A stretch of 64,000 nucleotides of DNA from NCBI RefSeq assembly GCF_014305095.1, contig NZ_JACRUI010000003.1, forward strand, positions 310,001 to 374,000, given 5' to 3'. This DNA is from Flavobacterium kayseriense (GTDB lineage Bacteria > Bacteroidota > Bacteroidia > Flavobacteriales > Flavobacteriaceae). The notes under the pieces are model-generated. The model saw only the letters and a program-made list of their open reading frames with translations. It searched no databases and had not been told where the DNA came from. Both the position numbers and the translations under genes were made by a program. Within the stretch, counting starts at the first letter, position 1. Every line of letters begins with the position of its first letter. Below are positions 42,798 to 51,129 of the stretch, piece by piece.

Positions 42798-44012
42798 TTA
42801 ATGTAGTTTAGTTACTTTTTCTTGTGCAACCACCACAGAAAAATCAGCGACCAAGCGATCTGTATAATTATTTAATAACTCTAAAATTCGTTCACTTTTT
42901 TTAGACTGTACAATAATTCCGGCATGGTAATCTAGAGGGACTGTAAAACAAACTTCAGGATCTGCAAAAGAAGATAAATTTGGTTTCTGATCTTTAGACA
43001 AAGTTAGAACAATACCTGCATATTCTTTTTTAATCTTTGGTAATTTATATTTTTTCCCTTTTACCAAGGCATCTTCTATAGCGGCCCATTCTTTCCATAA
43101 ATTAATATTAGAAGCAGCATCAACCATCTCGGCAAGGTGTGCTCCTCCTACTCTCGAAGATGTTTCTAGAAAATATATTTTACCATCATCATCGCACTTT
43201 ATGAATTCAGTATGCGCAGCACCATGTTTTAAACCAAATCCCTTCATGACTTGCTCATTAACCTCTTTTATTGCCTTATCATCATCCGACCCATACGGAA
43301 TGTTCGAACTTCTAAAAACACCACCACCCTGTGAAATTTCCATTGGTGTGGCTAGATATTTAGAGGTTAAACTAAATATAACTTTTTTATCTAAAATTAA
43401 GCTGTCACAATGATAAACTGCACCTGGCTTAAATTGTTCTAAAAGATATTTAAAACGGTTATTTCCCATTTCGTTAATATGTATCCATAAACTTTCTTTA
43501 TCAAAAACCTTTATGATTCCAGATGCAGATGCCTCTGACCTTGGTTTTAAAACCCATGGAGCTTGCACGGTATCAGCAAATGTGTTAATATCGTGGTCAT
43601 TAAAAAGAGAACAAAATGTAGGGTTAGAAATACCGCAACTTTTTGCTCGCATGCGCATCGCAAGCTTATCTCTGAAATAGCGACCGGTAGTTTGTCCCAT
43701 ACCGTCGATACGTAGGTTCTCGCGCAAATAAGTAGCTTTTTCAACATCATAATCATCTAAAGCAACTATCGCATCAATTTTATTAGCTTTCATAAGATTG
43801 CCTACTCCTAATAATAAATGCTCCAGATTCCAATCTATATCCTGACCTTGCATATAAAATATTTCCTCAATGGCGTCATGTGGCCAAGGTTTATCTCGTA
43901 ACTTTTCGCTAGTGATGAGATAAACTTTATTTCCAAGGCTATGTAGGTGCGTTAAAAAATCAGCTCCTTTGAAATAATTTGAAATACAAATAAAAGTTTT
44001 AACATTTTCCAT
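42798..44012 (-). CDS. ATP-grasp ligase (carbamoyl-phosphate-synthase-like fold)
   Basis: The longest frame starts at 44030 inside the aminopeptidase gene. The ATG at 44012 (MENVKTFICISNYF) leaves a 4-base gap and gives 404 residues. The order is an N-terminal pre-grasp Rossmann-like domain (1-110), an ATP-binding strand APWVLKPRSEASASGIIKVF, a hinge KYLLEQFKPGAVYHCDSLIL, and a metal-binding strand KIYFLETSSRVGGAHLAEMV with Glu and Arg. The last ~90 residues form a typical C-terminal cap. This group includes amino-acid ligases (BacD-like L-amino-acid dipeptide synthetases), so dipeptide or aminoacyl-conjugate formation is a reasonable guess. Cytosolic. Confidence 0.84.
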   Translation of the reverse strand: MENVKTFICISNYFKGADFLTHLHSLGNKVYLITSEKLRDKPWPHDAIEEIFYMQGQDIDWNLEHLLLGVGNLMKANKIDAIVALDDYDVEKATYLRENLRIDGMGQTTGRYFRDKLAMRMRAKSCGISNPTFCSLFNDHDINTFADTVQAPWVLKPRSEASASGIIKVFDKESLWIHINEMGNNRFKYLLEQFKPGAVYHCDSLILDKKVIFSLTSKYLATPMEISQGGGVFRSSNIPYGSDDDKAIKEVNEQVMKGFGLKHGAAHTEFIKCDDDGKIYFLETSSRVGGAHLAEMVDAASNINLWKEWAAIEDALVKGKKYKLPKIKKEYAGIVLTLSKDQKPNLSSFADPEVCFTVPLDYHAGIIVQSKKSERILELLNNYTDRLVADFSVVVAQEKVTKLH

Positions 44013-44016
44013 AAGT

Positions 44017-45447
44017 CTATATATTTTCAATGAATTTAGTCAATAAATGAACACCGTAAGCAGTCGCATGCTTACTTTTTGCAAATTCGTCATCACCAAA
44101 AGCTACTCCTGCAATATCTAAATGCGCCCAAGCGGTATGCTCCTCTGTAAAAAATTCTAAAAATTTAGCTGCACTGATAGCTCCGGCGACTGGTTTTCCA
44201 CTATAATTTTTTACGTCGGCAATATCACTTTCTATATCTTGTTTGTAGCAATCCCAAAGCGGTAATTGCCATAATCGTTCACCAATTGAATTTCCAGCAT
44301 CTTGTAATTGTCTTGCAATTGATTCATTATTAGTAAATAAGGCACCGCATTCATAACCAAAAGTTCCTACGCTACTACCTGTTAGTGTTGCTATATCTAC
44401 TAAGTATTCTGGCTTATAATTTTTTAGCATATAGGAAATTCCATCAGCCAATATTAAACGTCCCTCTGCGTCAGTATCAATAATTTCTATTGAATTACCA
44501 CTGTAACTTGTAATCACATCGCTAGGTAAAAATGATTTTCCGCTAACTGAATTTTCTGTACAAGGAACAATTGCAGTCACTTTAATGGGTAATTGTAAAT
44601 CAGATATTAATTGCATAGTACCTAATACTGCTGCTGCGCCAGCCATATCACATTTCATGTGCAACATCCCTGCCGTTTTAATGTTGAGTCCTCCAGTATC
44701 AAAGGTAACTCCCTTGCCAACTAAACCTACATGTTTAAAGGTATCCGATTTAGTCGCAGGAACGTAATCCATTATAATGAATTGCGGTTCATTTTCGCTT
44801 CCTTGACCAACGGCTAAAAAAGCGCCTAAACCCTCAATTTTGGCAGCTTCTCGTCCAAGAATTTTTACTTCAAACCCATGTTTCTCTCCTTTCTCCTTTG
44901 CCCATAGTCCCAGGTAATGAGGAGTTACAGTATTAGGAGGTAGGTCTACAAGAGCTAGTACTTCTAATTGAGCACGTGCAATTTTGATCGATTTATTTAC
45001 AACGGAAGCATAACTTTTTGAGGAAAAAATTTCTAATTGGAATGCTGAATTTAAAAACGAATGCGCTTCCTTTTTCTTAAAATGTCCTAAATTATAGGTT
45101 CCTAGAAGTAGCCCAGATACAACTGCCTCCACTAGATCCTCATTAAAAGCATCAGGAATATATAGCGCCACATTTTGACTAAAATAGCTTTCCTCCTTTT
45201 GAGAAACGCTACGAAAAAGGGTCTTTAAGTTTGAATAATCAATTGTTTTACCTATTCCGATAAATAAGTATAACGCATTACCTTTTTCAACAACATAGCG
45301 ACTGTTCTTTTTACCAAAAAAAACCTTTGACGAGAGCACTATTTCTTCAAATTCAATTGGAACTATATTTTTGGGATTAGTCTCATAAACTGGAACGATC
45401 ACTGTTCCTGAAAAATTTTCTAACTGTGTTACTTCTTTAATTTTCAT
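44017..45447 (-). CDS. M17-family leucyl aminopeptidase (PepA-like)
   Basis: A 476-residue cytosolic metalloaminopeptidase, normally a hexamer with two metal ions. The signature NTDAEGRL appears as DTDAEGRLILADG. The preceding metal-binding stretch is GLVGKGVTFDTGGLNIKTAG, and ATLTGSSVGTFG follows. It removes N-terminal amino acids from peptides. The start directly abuts the stop of the esterase gene (45448), and the ATP-grasp gene follows after 4 bases, so the three are translated in close succession. Pairing a ligase with an aminopeptidase suggests synthesis and turnover of a short peptide. Confidence 0.92.
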   Translation of the reverse strand: MKIKEVTQLENFSGTVIVPVYETNPKNIVPIEFEEIVLSSKVFFGKKNSRYVVEKGNALYLFIGIGKTIDYSNLKTLFRSVSQKEESYFSQNVALYIPDAFNEDLVEAVVSGLLLGTYNLGHFKKKEAHSFLNSAFQLEIFSSKSYASVVNKSIKIARAQLEVLALVDLPPNTVTPHYLGLWAKEKGEKHGFEVKILGREAAKIEGLGAFLAVGQGSENEPQFIIMDYVPATKSDTFKHVGLVGKGVTFDTGGLNIKTAGMLHMKCDMAGAAAVLGTMQLISDLQLPIKVTAIVPCTENSVSGKSFLPSDVITSYSGNSIEIIDTDAEGRLILADGISYMLKNYKPEYLVDIATLTGSSVGTFGYECGALFTNNESIARQLQDAGNSIGERLWQLPLWDCYKQDIESDIADVKNYSGKPVAGAISAAKFLEFFTEEHTAWAHLDIAGVAFGDDEFAKSKHATAYGVHLLTKFIENI

Positions 45448-46581
45448 TTAGTTTTCTTTAGTGTTAAAAAATAGCCATTCAATTGCCTTTGGAAATTCAT
45501 CACTCCAAAAAGTTTCGGTATGCTTTCCTAATTTATTTATACTTAAATTAATTTTCATTCTGTTTGCCACAAAACGATCTTCAATCATTTGATTTTTAAA
45601 TTTTTGAACTTGATCAATCATCGTTTCACTTTCATCTCCTCCAGCATACAAATATATTTTTGTATCCTGCGCCTCTTCATGACTTTTGATCTTTAATTTG
45701 GGACCCACCCACAATGATGGTGAAAAAATCATTAGTCTACCAAAAATCTCGGGATAGCGAATTCCGCTAAAAATACTGACTAATGCGCCCATCGAACTTC
45801 CTCCTATCCCTGTGAACTCTCTTTCTTTTTTGGTTCTGAAATTAGAATCTACAAACGGTTTCAAGGTTTCTGTCAAAAACTTAATGTATTTTTTACCTTG
45901 GCCTTTCCCCAACAGGGTTGTTCCGACATTGTATTCTTTTATTCGGTCTTCTTTAGCGTGTTCTATTGCGATAATAATAATTTTTCCGATTTTGTATTCG
46001 GACATTACTGCCAATTTTTTATCAATTTCCCAATTGCCATACTCCGCCTTTTCATTGAACAAATTTTGCGCATCTTGTAAATACATTACGGGATAACTTT
46101 CAGAAGAACTATCATAATCATGCGGTAGAAGCGCCCATATTTTTCTTGTTTTATTTAGTTGAGGAATTTCAAACTCATCAGATATCAATACTATTTTGGG
46201 CAGATAGTTTGGTTTAAAAGGTAACCAGTTCCTTCTCCATTTACTAACGTGCTCTTTTTGAACTCCAGAATGATTGGTTGTAGATCTATTACTGGTAATA
46301 TTGCCATCGGCATCAATTTCAACCTCACTCCAATCTCCTTTTGTAAACTTGTAGAGTAACGTATCAGGATATTCAAAATCATGTGTAAATTTAAAATGGT
46401 ATAAGCCACTACCAATCTTTTCCATTACATAAGCTTTGTCTTGGGTCAGCCAATTATTGAAATTCCCCGATAGGTATACTGGCCTCGAGTCATCTTCATC
46501 AGTTGTTAATATAATATGTAGTCCTGTTTTAATAACTGTAGTGTTTAAATTAGTTGTAATCATATGGTCATCAAAACTCAT
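45448..46581 (-). CDS. Alpha/beta-hydrolase esterase with N-terminal Ig-like (CBM48/E-set) domain
   Basis: A 377-residue protein. An N-terminal beta-sandwich (about 15-105: LHIILTTDEDDSRPVYLSGN, FNNW, YHFKFTH) resembles the E-set/CBM48-like domain of Fes and IroD-type esterases. The hydrolase follows with IWALLPHDYDSSSESYPVMY and the nucleophile elbow GIGGSSMGALVS (GxSxG). Proteins of this build (COG2819, Fes-like) cleave esters of siderophores or other polyols. No signal peptide is visible, so it is cytosolic. It heads the minus-strand operon esterase-M17-ATP-grasp-M1-DUF4240, mirroring the esterase that heads the opposite operon. The first Met or Met7 could be the start. Confidence 0.82.
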   Translation of the reverse strand: MSFDDHMITTNLNTTVIKTGLHIILTTDEDDSRPVYLSGNFNNWLTQDKAYVMEKIGSGLYHFKFTHDFEYPDTLLYKFTKGDWSEVEIDADGNITSNRSTTNHSGVQKEHVSKWRRNWLPFKPNYLPKIVLISDEFEIPQLNKTRKIWALLPHDYDSSSESYPVMYLQDAQNLFNEKAEYGNWEIDKKLAVMSEYKIGKIIIIAIEHAKEDRIKEYNVGTTLLGKGQGKKYIKFLTETLKPFVDSNFRTKKEREFTGIGGSSMGALVSIFSGIRYPEIFGRLMIFSPSLWVGPKLKIKSHEEAQDTKIYLYAGGDESETMIDQVQKFKNQMIEDRFVANRMKINLSINKLGKHTETFWSDEFPKAIEWLFFNTKEN

Positions 46582-46652
46582 AATGCAAAAAAGTGTTTTT
46601 GTAAAATTGTACTAGTAAATATAGTGCATTACACGTTCAAATGAAAGGAAAA

Positions 46653-46686
46653 AAATAACCCAATACTGAAATATTTCACTATTGGG
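46653..46686 (-). terminator. Terminator at the end of the his operon
   Basis: CCCAATA (46659-46665) pairs with TATTGGG (46680-46686), with an inner TGAAAT/ATTTCA stem. On the minus strand it is followed by a T-rich tract (A run 46650-46655). It lies 32 bases beyond the hisIE stop. Confidence 0.8.
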
Positions 46687-46717
46687 CTATCAAAAATCCT
46701 TTTTTAAGGTACTATTT

Positions 46718-47317
46718 TTATTTCTGGCGACTCTTTAAAACGCTAATCACATCATCAAGTTCAAATCCCTTTGCTTGTAAAAGAATTAAATAATGAAACA
46801 ATAAATCGGCACTTTCGCTTAAGAACAAATCATCTTTGTTATCAAGTGCTTCAATTACAACTTCTACCGCTTCCTCTCCTACTTTCTGAGCAATTTTATT
46901 CATTCCCAATTTAAACAACGAGGCAACATAACTCTTTTCGGAGTCTGCATTTTCTCTTCTTGTTTTAATGGTTTGCTCTAATTTAGATATAAAGCCATAA
47001 TCTCCTTTGTTTTCTGTTTGCCAGCAGGTATCTGCACCGGTATGACAAGTAGGACCAATTGGTTTTGCTTGAATTAATAGGGTATCACCATCACAGTCAT
47101 TCTTTATATCAACCAATTCCAGGAAATTTCCACTTTCTTCTCCTTTAGTCCAAAGCCTTTGTTTTGAACGGCTAAAAAAAGTTACTTTTTGTGTGTCTAT
47201 TGTTTTTTGATAGGCTTCTGCATTCATGTATCCCAACATCAAAACCGTTTTAGTTTCGCTATCTTGTATAATTGCAGGAATTAAACCATCTGTATTTTTT
47301 GTAAAATCTATGTTCAT
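46718..47317 (-). CDS. hisI: Bifunctional phosphoribosyl-AMP cyclohydrolase / phosphoribosyl-ATP pyrophosphatase
   Basis: A 199-residue HisIE fusion carrying steps 2 and 3 of histidine synthesis. The cyclohydrolase domain (1-~105) has VLMLGYMNAEAYQKT, the RSKQRLWTKGEESGN motif, and the metal Cys and Asp residues in DCDGDTLLIQ and GPTCHTGADTCW. The pyrophosphatase domain (~110-199) has FKLGMNKIAQKVGEEAVEVV and SADLLFHYLILLQAKG. It is the last gene of the operon and is followed by a terminator. Cytosolic. All key residues visible. Confidence 0.95.
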   Translation of the reverse strand: MNIDFTKNTDGLIPAIIQDSETKTVLMLGYMNAEAYQKTIDTQKVTFFSRSKQRLWTKGEESGNFLELVDIKNDCDGDTLLIQAKPIGPTCHTGADTCWQTENKGDYGFISKLEQTIKTRRENADSEKSYVASLFKLGMNKIAQKVGEEAVEVVIEALDNKDDLFLSESADLLFHYLILLQAKGFELDDVISVLKSRQK

Positions 47318-47361
47318 TATTGTGAGTCTAAAGTTGTAAAGTCAAATGTCTAAAAGTAAGT

Positions 47362-48117
47362 TTAAATTCTAACTTCGATATTATTATTTTTAAGTTCTTT
47401 TTTTAAGGCTTTAATTTCAATTTCTTTAAAATGAAACACGCTTGCCGCCAGTGCTGCATCTGCTTTTCCTTCAATAAAACTGTCTACAAAATGTTGCATA
47501 TTTCCCGCCCCACCTGAAGCGATAATTGGAATATTAATTAAAGTAGACAATTTAGCCAAAGCTTCATTAGCAAAACCATTCTTGGTTCCGTCATTATCCA
47601 TAGAAGTAAACAATATTTCTCCTGCACCTCTTTTAGCTACTTCAACCGCCCAGTCGAATAGATTCAATTCTGTAGGTACTTTACCTCCCACTAAATGAAC
47701 AATCCATTGACCATCAATCTGCTTCGCATCAATAGCAACAACAACACATTGACTTCCAAATTTTTGCGCTAGCTCGTTAATTAAATCAGGATTTTTGACA
47801 GCTGATGAATTAATCGAAACTTTGTCGGCACCATTTTGCAACAAAATTTCAACATCTTCCACTGATGCTATTCCGCCTCCAACAGTAAAGGGTATGTTTA
47901 TCGTCGAAGCTACTTTACGAACTAAATCTACTAATGTTTTTCTTCGTTCTTCAGTCGCTGAAATATCCAAAAAAACCAATTCGTCGGCTCCTTCATCTGA
48001 ATAAATCTTCGCTAACTCTACTGGATCACCAGCATCACGCAAATCTACAAAATTTACGCCTTTTACCGTACGTCCGTTTTTAATATCTAAACAGGGAATT
48101 ATTCTTTTAGTAAGCAT
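47362..48117 (-). CDS. hisF: Imidazole glycerol phosphate synthase cyclase subunit HisF
   Basis: The open frame extends to 48165, but its first 16 codons read through an intergenic repeat. [20 protein letters not shown] (ATG at 48117) is the canonical HisF start and gives 251 residues. It is a TIM barrel with catalytic Asp11 (CLDI) and Asp130 (VVVAIDAKQ). Phosphate loops are [12 protein letters not shown] and IIASGGAGN. Using ammonia from HisH, it makes imidazole glycerol phosphate and AICAR. Located between hisA and hisIE in the operon. Confidence 0.96.
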   Translation of the reverse strand: MLTKRIIPCLDIKNGRTVKGVNFVDLRDAGDPVELAKIYSDEGADELVFLDISATEERRKTLVDLVRKVASTINIPFTVGGGIASVEDVEILLQNGADKVSINSSAVKNPDLINELAQKFGSQCVVVAIDAKQIDGQWIVHLVGGKVPTELNLFDWAVEVAKRGAGEILFTSMDNDGTKNGFANEALAKLSTLINIPIIASGGAGNMQHFVDSFIEGKADAALAASVFHFKEIEIKALKKELKNNNIEVRI

Positions 48118-48130
48118 TTCATTTTTTGTT

Positions 48131-48214
48131 GCACAGAAATTCGCAGAGCTTTCGCAGAGATACACAAAAATTTTAGCGAATCTTTGTATTTTCTTTGCGA
48201 ATATTTGCGAAATA
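48131..48214. repeat. TTCGCAGAG / TTTGCGAA-type repeat between hisA and hisF
   Basis: The hisA-hisF gap is filled with variants of TTCGCAGAG (48140 and 48151 regions) and of GCGAATCTTTG / TTGCGAATATTTGCGAAAT. I recognise this as a simple repeat common in flavobacterial intergenic regions. It causes the false upstream extension of the hisF reading frame. Confidence 0.6.
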
Positions 48215-48216
48215 TT

Positions 48217-49029
48217 CTATTTATTTATAATGTAGTTTTCTAATTGTTTCAAACTAATTCTTCCTTCGTAAATCGCTTTTCCTATGATCGTTCCTTCACA
48301 ACCTAAGTCCGCTAATTTTGGTAATTCATCGAAAGTCGAAATTCCACCTGACGCGATTAATTTAATGCCGTCTCTCGACTCCGCTCGAGATGACATGCTC
48401 GACTCCGCTCGAGATGACATGCTCGACTCGGCTTGAGATGTCATGCTCGAAGTTACACTGCATTGCTCTAGAATTTTTTTATATAAATCAAAACTTGGAC
48501 CTTCTAGCATTCCGTCTTTAGCGATATCTGTGCAAATCACGTATTGAATCCCTTTCTCTTGGTATCCCTGTATAAACGGAACTAACTCTTGATCTGATTC
48601 TTCCAACCATCCTGACACTGCTACTTTTTCATTATTAGCATCAGCTCCTAGTATAATTTTATCGGCCCCAAAAGTGTTGATCCATTTTTCGAAAATATCA
48701 CGATTTTTAACGGCAATACTTCCTCCTGTAATTTGGTTAGCACCGCTTTCAAAAGCAATTTTTAAATCTTCATCCGATTTTAAACCACCACCAAAGTCAA
48801 TTTTCAACTTGGTTTGAGTCGCAATTTGCTCCAAGATTTTATGATTAATAATCCGACTTGATTTTGCACCATCTAGATCGACTAAATGCAAATATTCAAT
48901 TCCGTGTGCTTCAAATTCTTTAGCTACTTCTAGCGGGTTTTCGTTATATATAATTTTGGTGTTGTAATCCCCTTTAGATAGGCGAACACATTTTCCATCA
49001 ATGATATCTATGGCTGGTATTATTCTCAT
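48217..49029 (-). CDS. hisA: ProFAR isomerase HisA carrying an in-frame repeat insertion
   Basis: A 270-residue TIM-barrel isomerase for step 4 of histidine synthesis, about 25 residues longer than the usual ~240-245. Catalytic Asp8 (PAIDIIDG) and the second acid in [15 protein letters not shown] are present, as are the phosphate loops [10 protein letters not shown] and [11 protein letters not shown]. The extra length lies at residues ~195-219, three tandem octapeptides ([24 protein letters not shown]) encoded by a 24-bp DNA repeat. The insertion lies between the helix after [13 protein letters not shown] and the strand IKLIASGG, that is, in an alpha-beta loop on the face away from the active site. 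Activity may be kept. The frame is intact. Confidence 0.93.
   Translation of the reverse strand: MRIIPAIDIIDGKCVRLSKGDYNTKIIYNENPLEVAKEFEAHGIEYLHLVDLDGAKSSRIINHKILEQIATQTKLKIDFGGGLKSDEDLKIAFESGANQITGGSIAVKNRDIFEKWINTFGADKIILGADANNEKVAVSGWLEESDQELVPFIQGYQEKGIQYVICTDIAKDGMLEGPSFDLYKKILEQCSVTSSMTSQAESSMSSRAESSMSSRAESRDGIKLIASGGISTFDELPKLADLGCEGTIIGKAIYEGRISLKQLENYIINK
48374..48450. repeat. Three 24-bp palindromic tandem repeats inside hisA
   Basis: Units at 48374-48397, 48398-48421 and 48422-48445, plus a partial CTCGA. The first two are identical. The third differs at three positions. Each has the palindromic core CTCGACTCCGCTCGAG followed by ATGACATG. I recognise this as a flavobacterial intergenic repeat type. 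Here its 24-bp length keeps the hisA reading frame open. Confidence 0.9.
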
Positions 49030-49030
49030 T

Positions 49031-49124
49031 TTTTTAATTTAAAGATTTAAAAATTGTAAAATTTAAAGATTGGCAATTTGAAACATAGTACTTATTAATC
49101 CAGATTTTTTAAATCATTAAATCT
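49031..49124. repeat. TTTAAAGATT-type imperfect repeat between hisH and hisA
   Basis: AATTTAAAGATTTAAAAATTG and AATTTAAAGATTGGCAATTTG are near-direct repeats. TTTTTTAAATCATTAAATC and TTTCAATCATTTAA downstream are partly complementary to them. The repeat is low-complexity and may form an AT-rich stem. It fills the 96-base gap. Confidence 0.45.
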
Positions 49125-49125
49125 T

Positions 49126-49713
49126 TCAATCATTTAATTTTAGGAAATTCCCCAAAATTTTCTCCCCTACGTCACCACTTTTCTCAGGGTGAAATTGGGT
49201 TCCGTAAAAATTGTTTTTTTGCAATGCCGAAGCATATTCTAGTTCGTAATTAGTAGTAGCAATCGATTCGGCGCACTCTGGAGCGTAAAAACTATGTACT
49301 AAATACATGTATTCGTTCTCAGCAATGTCTTTAAATAAATCCGATTTCAAGTTATAAATCGTGTTCCAACCCATTTGTGGCACTTTTACTTTTGGTGTAA
49401 ATTTAATCACATCTACATCAAAAATGCCTAATCCTTTTGTGTTTCCCTCTTCGGTTTTGTTGCACATCAATTGCATTCCAAGACAAATACCTAATACAGG
49501 CTGCGTCAGTGTAGGAATCAACGCATCCAAGCCGCTGGCCAAAAGCATTTTCATCGCTGAACTCGCTTCACCCACACCCGGAAAAATCACTTTGTCTGCT
49601 GCTTTGATCTCGGCTGGATCATTACTCAAAACCGCCTTATATCCCAATCTTTCGATAGCAAACATAATACTTTGAATATTACCTGCTCCGTAGTTTATTA
49701 TTACTAGTTTCAT
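49126..49713 (-). CDS. hisH: Imidazole glycerol phosphate synthase glutaminase subunit HisH
   Basis: A 195-residue class I glutamine amidotransferase that supplies ammonia to HisF. The start MKLVIINYGAGNIQS is canonical, with nucleophile Cys77 (VLGICLGMQ) and the His/Glu pair in GTQFHPEKSG. The oxyanion PGVGEASSAM loop is also standard. Complete and unremarkable. The gaps on both sides (to hisB and hisA) are filled with different repeats. Confidence 0.96.
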   Translation of the reverse strand: MKLVIINYGAGNIQSIMFAIERLGYKAVLSNDPAEIKAADKVIFPGVGEASSAMKMLLASGLDALIPTLTQPVLGICLGMQLMCNKTEEGNTKGLGIFDVDVIKFTPKVKVPQMGWNTIYNLKSDLFKDIAENEYMYLVHSFYAPECAESIATTNYELEYASALQKNNFYGTQFHPEKSGDVGEKILGNFLKLND

Positions 49714-49720
49714 TTATATA

Positions 49721-49809
49721 GTCTTAAAGTCGAAAGTCGAAAGTCCTAAAGTCGTTTACAATTACCTAGCTATAGGACATTTGACTTTAAGACCTTTGAC
49801 TTTATGACT
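49721..49809. repeat. AAAGTCGAAAGTC-type repeat between hisB and hisH
   Basis: GTCTTAAAGTC (49721-49731) has its exact reverse complement, GACTTTAAGAC, at 49783-49793. Between and around them lie several AAAGTC/GACTTT copies and AAGTCCTA/TAGGAC. The whole gap could fold into a long hairpin. It is another simple repeat type I associate with flavobacterial intergenic regions. Confidence 0.65.
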
Positions 49810-49811
49810 TA

Positions 49812-50948
49812 TTAAAGCATCCCTTTCGTCGATGGCAAAATCATTTTTTCGGTATCGCGTTTTACGGCAACTTTTATCGCTTTGGCGAAAGCCTTAAAAA
49901 TAGCCTCAATTTTATGATGCTCGTTGTCACCTTCGGCTTTGATATTGATGTTGGCCTTAGCACCATCAGAGAATGATTTAAAGAAATGCAAGAACATCTC
50001 TGTTGGCATCTTACCTACCATTTCACGTTTGAATTCGGTTTCCCAAACCAACCAATTTCTACCTCCAAAATCAATAGCCACCTGCGCTAAGCAGTCGTCC
50101 ATTGGTAAACAAAAACCATATCTTTCAATACCTAATTTGTTTCCTAATGCTTTCGCAAAAACTTCTCCTAGAGCAATTGCTGTATCTTCAATAGTATGAT
50201 GTTCATCGACCTCTAGATCTCCTTTTACAAGAATTTCTAAGTCCATTTGCCCGTGACGTGCAATTTGGTCAAGCATGTGATCAAAAAAGGCAATTCCGGT
50301 TTCAATTTTACTTTTCCCCGTACCATCAAGATTCAAGTTAATGTAAATATCAGTTTCATTGGTTTTTCTCGAAATCGCAGCCGAACGTGCTTCTAGTTTC
50401 AAGAACTCGTAAATAACTTTCCAATCCATCGATTGCAAGACTATTGTTTCATCTAACTCTTCTCTTTTGGCGCTAATCTCTTCACTCCCTGCTCCATCAG
50501 AATCGTTCATGAAAACTGCCTTTGCTCCAAGATTTTTAGCCAATTCCACATCTGTTAAACGATCTCCTAACACAAAGGAATTCGCCAAATCATACTCTGG
50601 ATTGTCAATATATTTAGTCAACATTCCTGTTCTTGGCTTGCGTGTGGGTGCATTATCTTCTGGAAAAGAACGATCTACAAAAATATCATCAAAAAGAACT
50701 CCTTCATTTTGAAAAGCTTTTAAAATAAAATTTTGCGTAGGCCAAAACGTATCTTCAGGAAAACTATCCGTCCCCAGACCATCTTGATTGGTTACCATAA
50801 CCAATTCGTATTCTAATTCGGTTGCGATTTTAGCCAAATATTGAAATGCTTTTGGATAAAACTCTAATTTATCTAAACTATCTAACTGAAAACCTTCTGG
50901 TTCTAAAACAATCGTTCCATCACGATCTATAAAAAGTACTTTTTTCAT
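49812..50948 (-). CDS. hisB: Bifunctional histidinol-phosphatase / imidazoleglycerol-phosphate dehydratase HisB
   Basis: The open frame opens at 51023, but those first 25 codons read repeat [15 protein letters not shown] (ATG at 50948) is the standard HisB start and gives 378 residues. The N-terminal HAD phosphatase has the DRDGT motif, [15 protein letters not shown] and [13 protein letters not shown]. The C-terminal dehydratase (from ~190) has metal-site His motifs [13 protein letters not shown] and [14 protein letters not shown], and [13 protein letters not shown]. It catalyses steps 6 and 8 of histidine synthesis. The gap upstream to the DUF2846 gene contains a structured repeat. Confidence 0.95.
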   Translation of the reverse strand: MKKVLFIDRDGTIVLEPEGFQLDSLDKLEFYPKAFQYLAKIATELEYELVMVTNQDGLGTDSFPEDTFWPTQNFILKAFQNEGVLFDDIFVDRSFPEDNAPTRKPRTGMLTKYIDNPEYDLANSFVLGDRLTDVELAKNLGAKAVFMNDSDGAGSEEISAKREELDETIVLQSMDWKVIYEFLKLEARSAAISRKTNETDIYINLNLDGTGKSKIETGIAFFDHMLDQIARHGQMDLEILVKGDLEVDEHHTIEDTAIALGEVFAKALGNKLGIERYGFCLPMDDCLAQVAIDFGGRNWLVWETEFKREMVGKMPTEMFLHFFKSFSDGAKANINIKAEGDNEHHKIEAIFKAFAKAIKVAVKRDTEKMILPSTKGML

Positions 50949-51011
50949 TTTATGTAAGCTTTTAGCTGCTAGCTTTTGGCCATTGGCTAGTTGTGTTTTA
51001 TTTTTTATTTT

Positions 51012-51102
51012 GGCGTGTCCCAAAGGGTCGGGCCATTCGTTCCCGCTTTTATATGACTTCGTTTCTCCGTCATAAAAAGAGCTCCACTACTATCCCTCAC
51101 GC
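51012..51102 (+). repeat. Structured intergenic repeat, family 2
   Basis: Outer arms GCGTG (51013-51017) and CACGC (51098-51102) enclose GGGTCGGGCCATTCGTTCCC. A central TATGAC (51052-51057)/GTCATA (51069-51074) hairpin and CACTACTATCCCTCACGC follow. It is G+C-rich compared with its surroundings and forms a long folded element. It is distinct from family 1. It lies between the DUF2846 gene and hisB, next to AGCTTTTAGCTGCTAGCTTT simple repeats (50957 on). Confidence 0.65.
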
Positions 51103-51129
51103 AAATCGGATTTTAATCCTAATTATATT

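Noticed and set aside
48118..48165. Longer hisF start ([10 protein letters not shown])
   Set aside because: The extension is a translation of the TTCGCAGAG repeat. HisF proteins begin [11 protein letters not shown].
50949..51023. Longer hisB start ([11 protein letters not shown])
   Set aside because: These 25 codons read through simple and structured repeats. The canonical [12 protein letters not shown] start is at 50948.
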